From Inia geoffrensis (Eukaryota > Chordata > Mammalia > Artiodactyla > Iniidae): a DNA stretch of 64,000 nucleotides. The stretch covers positions 24,095,592 to 24,159,591 of the forward strand of contig CM070905.1 in the NCBI GenBank assembly GCA_036417435.1, written 5' to 3'. Shown here piece after piece: positions 60,003 to 64,000 of the stretch. The first letter of the stretch is position 1; each line of letters starts with the position of its first letter. A program made the translations under genes and the position numbers. A model generated the notes under the pieces. It did no database searches and was not told the origin of the DNA. It worked only from the letters and a program-made list of their open reading frames with translations.

Positions 60003-61055
60003 AGGAAAAGGTGAGTCCCAGACCAGGATGAAAGGAAGGAAAACAAAAGCATTAGGAAGTCAGCAAGCCACAGAACGGAATCCCTCGTTCAAGGCAAGGC
60101 TGTCCTAACTGTGAGGCCCACTCACTCGGTCCCCCAGACCCATCAAAGGTCTGAAAGGCTTGGAAGGAGAGTTGTTCCCAGCTGCCCAGAGGGCCCTCAG
60201 CACCTCACAGCAGGCCAGCCTGCATTAGGCCTGCTCTATTTCTGGTTCTCCTCCCTGTGCACAGTCTCTCCGGCCTGGTATTCTGGGCCAACTCTGAGCC
60301 TCAGCACCTGGCTGTAGGCAGGATTAATGAGGCCTCTGGTGAGTGGGGCGCACCAAAACTTCTTGGGTGTGGGCGCTGGGGTTTGGGACCCCAGTCTTCA
60401 ATCTTACTTATTTCATTAAAAAAAAAAAAAGCCCTACACATCCTGCAAAAAGATGAGGCTGTATCACTGCAGCTAAAAATACCTCTATTGAGGGCATCTG
60501 CTCACCAGCTCCTCAGTTAGAGATGCTACAGGGCCCTTTGTGAGCTGTGCGGTGTTGGCAGCTCCACAGGGGCTCTGGGCAGCTGGGGACAATCCCTGAA
60601 GCAGCGAATAGTGACTGCTGGGAGGAGGGGGGCTGGCGAACAACTAGCCAGCCAGGACGGTTGGCACGCATCAGGCAACTCCCAAACCCTTCTTTTCTTT
60701 ATGGACCTACTGCCTAAGCCAAGAAACTCCTGCCGCCTTCTGCAGCAGGCTAAAACACCATCTCTGAGGATGACCCACAGTCATCGGGGACTGTTGTCGA
60801 CTCCCCAAGATGCACAGGAGTATGACAATAATTGGCGGGGGCACGGGACATGCCACCCGTTCTGGCTCAAGGCGTGTCTGTGCTGCTGGACAACTTCCAA
60901 GTGTGAGTCAGTGGTAACTGGACACAGGTGAGGCCTCTCGGTGGCCTCAGGAAAGGGGTGCTTTAAATGCAGGCTTGACACCTGAAGGGGTAACAGAGTG
61001 GAGGCGTAGGGCTTCACGGCAATGAGGGGCTCTTTTCTCTGGATCTCTTTTCTAG
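59999..61055. other. Non-coding, nothing recognised
   Basis: A shorter poly(A) run near 60,418. No gene recognised. Confidence 0.4.
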
Positions 61056-61059
61056 GTCC

Positions 61060-61250
61060 TCTCAGCACCCAGAGGTCATTCAGTCTAGCCGAGTCATTTT
61101 TATGGGGGAAGATGAAGCCCCAGGGAGGTACAGTGATTCTTGTCAAGGTCACAGATTTAGTAAATGGAGGAGCCAGGACTTAAACATGGGGTTTTTGATT
61201 ACAAGTCCAGTGCTTTGTTCCACTATACTATGGCATTGCAATGAGTGGAC
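61060..61250 (-). mobile_element. MIR fragment
   Basis: Reverse-strand MIR: AAGATGAAGCCCCAGGGAGG, TCAAGGTCACAGATTTAG and TTGTTCCACTATACTATGGC. Confidence 0.75.
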
Positions 61251-61610
61251 TCATTCTAAGCATTCAACAGGTACTGAAAGAGCTATGGGAAAAGGTATTT
61301 TCACAGTTCAGGTGCCACAGGGACCTCAGGTGAGTGCTCCCTGGATGACCTGGGAATTTTGAAATCCCTGCAGGTTCTGGGGAACTCAAGGGTCAGATTC
61401 AGCAAGTGAATCAGATGTTCAGTGGGGACAGTGACAGCGCCGTAGATCTGATCTTCAGCCAGAGATCCAAAGCCATTCACTTCTTTTCTGCCCGGGAGAG
61501 TGGGAAACGTCTGGTATTAGCTTGACTCTGGGCCGTCAGAAGAAAAGGGGGCAAGGACAAGGCCACGGCTGACTAGTCTTGATGCAGGCGTTGTTCTCCT
61601 TTCTCATCTC

Positions 61611-61674
61611 TTGGCCTTATGAAAGAATTTGACCCTTGGCCTTATGAAAGTGTGACCCTTATGAAAGAATTTGG
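61611..61674 (+). repeat. Short direct repeat, about 2.7 copies of 23-25 bases
   Basis: TTGGCCTTATGAAAG occurs at 61,611 and 61,636, and TTATGAAAGAATTTGG again at 61,659. Confidence 0.85.
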
Positions 61675-61824
61675 AAGCTTAAGTCAAAAGCATGAGAAGG
61701 CTGGGTCAAAAAAAAAAAAAGTATTGAAAAAAACAGTGTGAGGTGTGGGAGAAGGCACAAATTGGTTCAGGAAGAAGAGTGCCAAATTGAACATCTCCTG
61801 AGTGCTCAGTGTGGGCAAATGTCT

Positions 61825-62035
61825 GGCGTTGTCCAGTATGGTAGCCAGTAGCCACACGCGGCTATTTAAATTTCATTAAAGATTCTGTGCCTCGGTTGCA
61901 CTAACCACACTTCAAGTACACAGTACCCAGCTGTGGCTAGACGCTACAATACTGGACAGCACACGTAAAGAACACTTCCATCCTCACAGAAAGTTCTATT
62001 GGACAGTGCTGGTAGATTGCCTGGTTGTGTCTGCT
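61825..62035. mobile_element. Palindromic DNA-transposon (MITE-like) remnant
   Basis: GTCCAGTATGGTAGCCAGTAG..GCGGCTATTTAAAT at the left is mirrored by GCTGTGGCTAGACGCTACAATACTGGACAGC at the right, followed by CAGAAAGTTCTATTGGACAG. A dispersed palindromic mammalian element. I do not name the family. Confidence 0.55.
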
Positions 62036-62259
62036 CATTTCTTACTGGCCACAATGAATAGTTTCTGAAACCCTTTTGGGGAAGAACTGAACTGAGGGAA
62101 GCTGGAGGGTACCATTATTCACTCTCCGGCAAACCTTCTAAACCTGAAAACTCAAAAGCTTAGAGCAACTAGGAGCATGAATCCACCAGTGTACTAGGCT
62201 CACCAGGCCCTAACCCCTCTCTCCCCTCTCTTGTCTGCATGTTCACAGCCACTCTGACC

Positions 62260-62660
62260 TTTGCATATTTTATTCCATTTCTATTTTACGCCGTTTTAAT
62301 TGATGTTTAATATAGCTTAACTCTGTGTGGTGTTCACAGCCCCTCACCAGGGGGCCATTCACAGGCAGAGGCACAATTAATAGCAATCCCCGGAAAATTA
62401 TGCCCTGTATCAAAGTTGTCATTGCACCGTATAAATGCTTATTATTACTATTGAATCCTCCAGCCCTGACACCTCCCTGTGTTTACTAGGTAGCAGACAA
62501 TCCTCTATGTGCCTTCCCTACTCTACAGCACCATCAGGACCAAATATAGCCCTTGTGTGTGTGTTTAGCTCCATTTAGTGGTGCTTTGGAAAAAGGGGGA
62601 AAAAGTCAGAGTTAATAAAGTTAAATTGCTAGACAATGTAATCTGTTCCCCCCGCACTTG
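62260..62660. promoter_or_regulatory. Enhancer-like AT-rich block
   Basis: CGTTTTAATTGATGTTTAAT, GCACAATTAATAGCAATCCC, ACCGTATAAATGCTTATTA and GTTAATAAAGTTAAATTGC cluster without any recognised repeat. Among the best-looking candidates for a conserved non-coding element here. Confidence 0.35.
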
Positions 62661-64000
62661 ACAATCCCAAGAAAGACAGGCAGACATCACCGCTAACAAG
62701 ATGGGTAACCTGCCTCAGCTATAGGGTGGAGGTGAAGCCCAGACCCTGATACCACGGCACGGCTTTCGGATCAGCCTCCTGTGACAGTAGAGGGAGCAGG
62801 TCTAAGAGCACGGGATGCTGGGAGGGCGGCTGGAGGGCTACCCTGTGCCTGGGCTGAACGTGACCAGAACACAGAGCTCAAGCCTGGGGGGCAATCCCAG
62901 CTCCCCAAGGAGCTCGAGGGCAATCCAGCCAAGAAATCTGACCCCTACGCCCCTCTCTCAGTGAGAAAAGCGAAGCAAAGCAATTCTGTAAACCACCCTC
63001 CTCATCCCCAACACACGCACACAGAGGAAAAAGAAAAAACCCTCGACTTGGCACTCCGTGGTTGCTTCTTCTGGGCTCTCGTGAAGCTTAGTTTTTGGCA
63101 AGAAAGACAGCTTTTCTACGATTCACATGTCAGGAAAAGCAGTGGACGATTCCAGGTGGGTCAGACACCTGTCCTCCTCCCGCTCTGGCAGGCCTTCCCG
63201 TCCTGTTTGCCGTTCTCGCGGCACCCTTGTCTAGCGAGTCTCCCTTACAGAACGCAGAGGCCCCGGAGGACTTCCTCCTGTCTTAGCTTCTTGTTCTTTT
63301 CTCACAATGGAGCGTAGAGAACACACATTGCTTACCACTTCTGTCCACCTGTCACATTCACCTGACTCCCTTTTACACACCACCGATGTCACAGTCTCCA
63401 GTTATTGCCACCTGTACTGCAAGTGGATGGACAGGTGGCGGTGGCTTTTGCCTGGGAGGCGCAGAGGGGAGCAATACAATGGGAGCGTGGAGACGGCAGG
63501 TGTATATGAATTACCGTGTGAACGTGCCCTAGTGATTACCTTCTTCCGGCCTCAGCTCTCAACCACTGTGAACCATTTGGATTGGACAGTGTAACGCCTA
63601 GAGGCCTCACAGCTACAAAATGTTCTAAAGCAGTATTCAGAAGGCTGTATGCTCAAGTCCTTGGAAGCTGAATGGGTCATGCTTGTTTCTATTTATAATC
63701 CCTTTTTTATTTTTGCACTCAATGCTCTATGGAGAAATGTAGATTTCTATTCTAAATTCTTCTGACAAAGGAAAAGCTCTATTTTAGGTTGTTTGACAGG
63801 GCAGTGTTTTTAACTAGACTGAGTTTCCCATATTTTATTTGCTTTGCCTTCTCCCATCTTTGCCTAAAAGCTTCTAAAAAACCAGAAGTGCTTTCTGTAC
63901 TCAGGCATAGCAGGAACTGAGGCTGCCTTGGCTGAAGGAAGAAGATGGTGCCCATCCAGGGCCCTAGTGGAGCCGGACTATTTGCCACCTGCTGCACTCG
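62661..64000. other. Non-coding, nothing recognised
   Basis: Includes a 178-codon frame at 62,781 with no family features. No repeat recognised with confidence. Confidence 0.4.

Overview
This is mammalian genomic DNA, almost certainly from a cetacean (whale or dolphin). The strongest clue is a set of tRNA-derived CHR-type SINEs. Several are near-intact copies of the CHR-2 form typical of cetaceans, with clean target-site duplications. They sit among older MIR, L2, MER5/hAT-like and MLT1-like repeats found in all placental mammals. Hippopotamus shares related SINEs and is not strictly excluded.

The only protein-coding gene I can support is LRRC4 (netrin-G ligand 2, NGL-2) on the + strand. Its whole 652-residue reading frame lies in one uninterrupted exon at 42,014-43,972. 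A GC-rich, CpG-island-like promoter and 5' UTR region spans about 39.6-42.4 kb. It carries a (CAG)27-(CCG)11 tract, a (GGAA)n microsatellite, a (CTG)10 tract, a predicted short 5' UTR intron and several upstream start codons. The 3' UTR runs to a poly(A) signal at 45,580.

In known mammalian genomes LRRC4 sits inside a large intron of SND1, in the opposite orientation. The rest of this window is therefore probably SND1 intronic DNA, with SND1 on the - strand. I found no SND1 exon, so this rests on synteny known from other species.

Layout: 1-39.6 kb is intergenic or intronic sequence upstream of LRRC4 with about a dozen SINEs, an L2 interrupted by MIR and CHR elements, an MLT1-like LTR, a local 160-bp duplication and several AT-rich, homeobox-motif-rich blocks that could be conserved enhancers. 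39.6-45.6 kb is the LRRC4 locus. 45.6-64 kb is again non-coding, with MIR, L2, MER5-like and palindromic DNA-transposon remnants, CTCF-like motifs and two more enhancer-like blocks. The many other short open frames look like chance frames, repeat-encoded frames or GC-rich shadows. I see no prokaryotic-type system, CRISPR array or intact viral gene.
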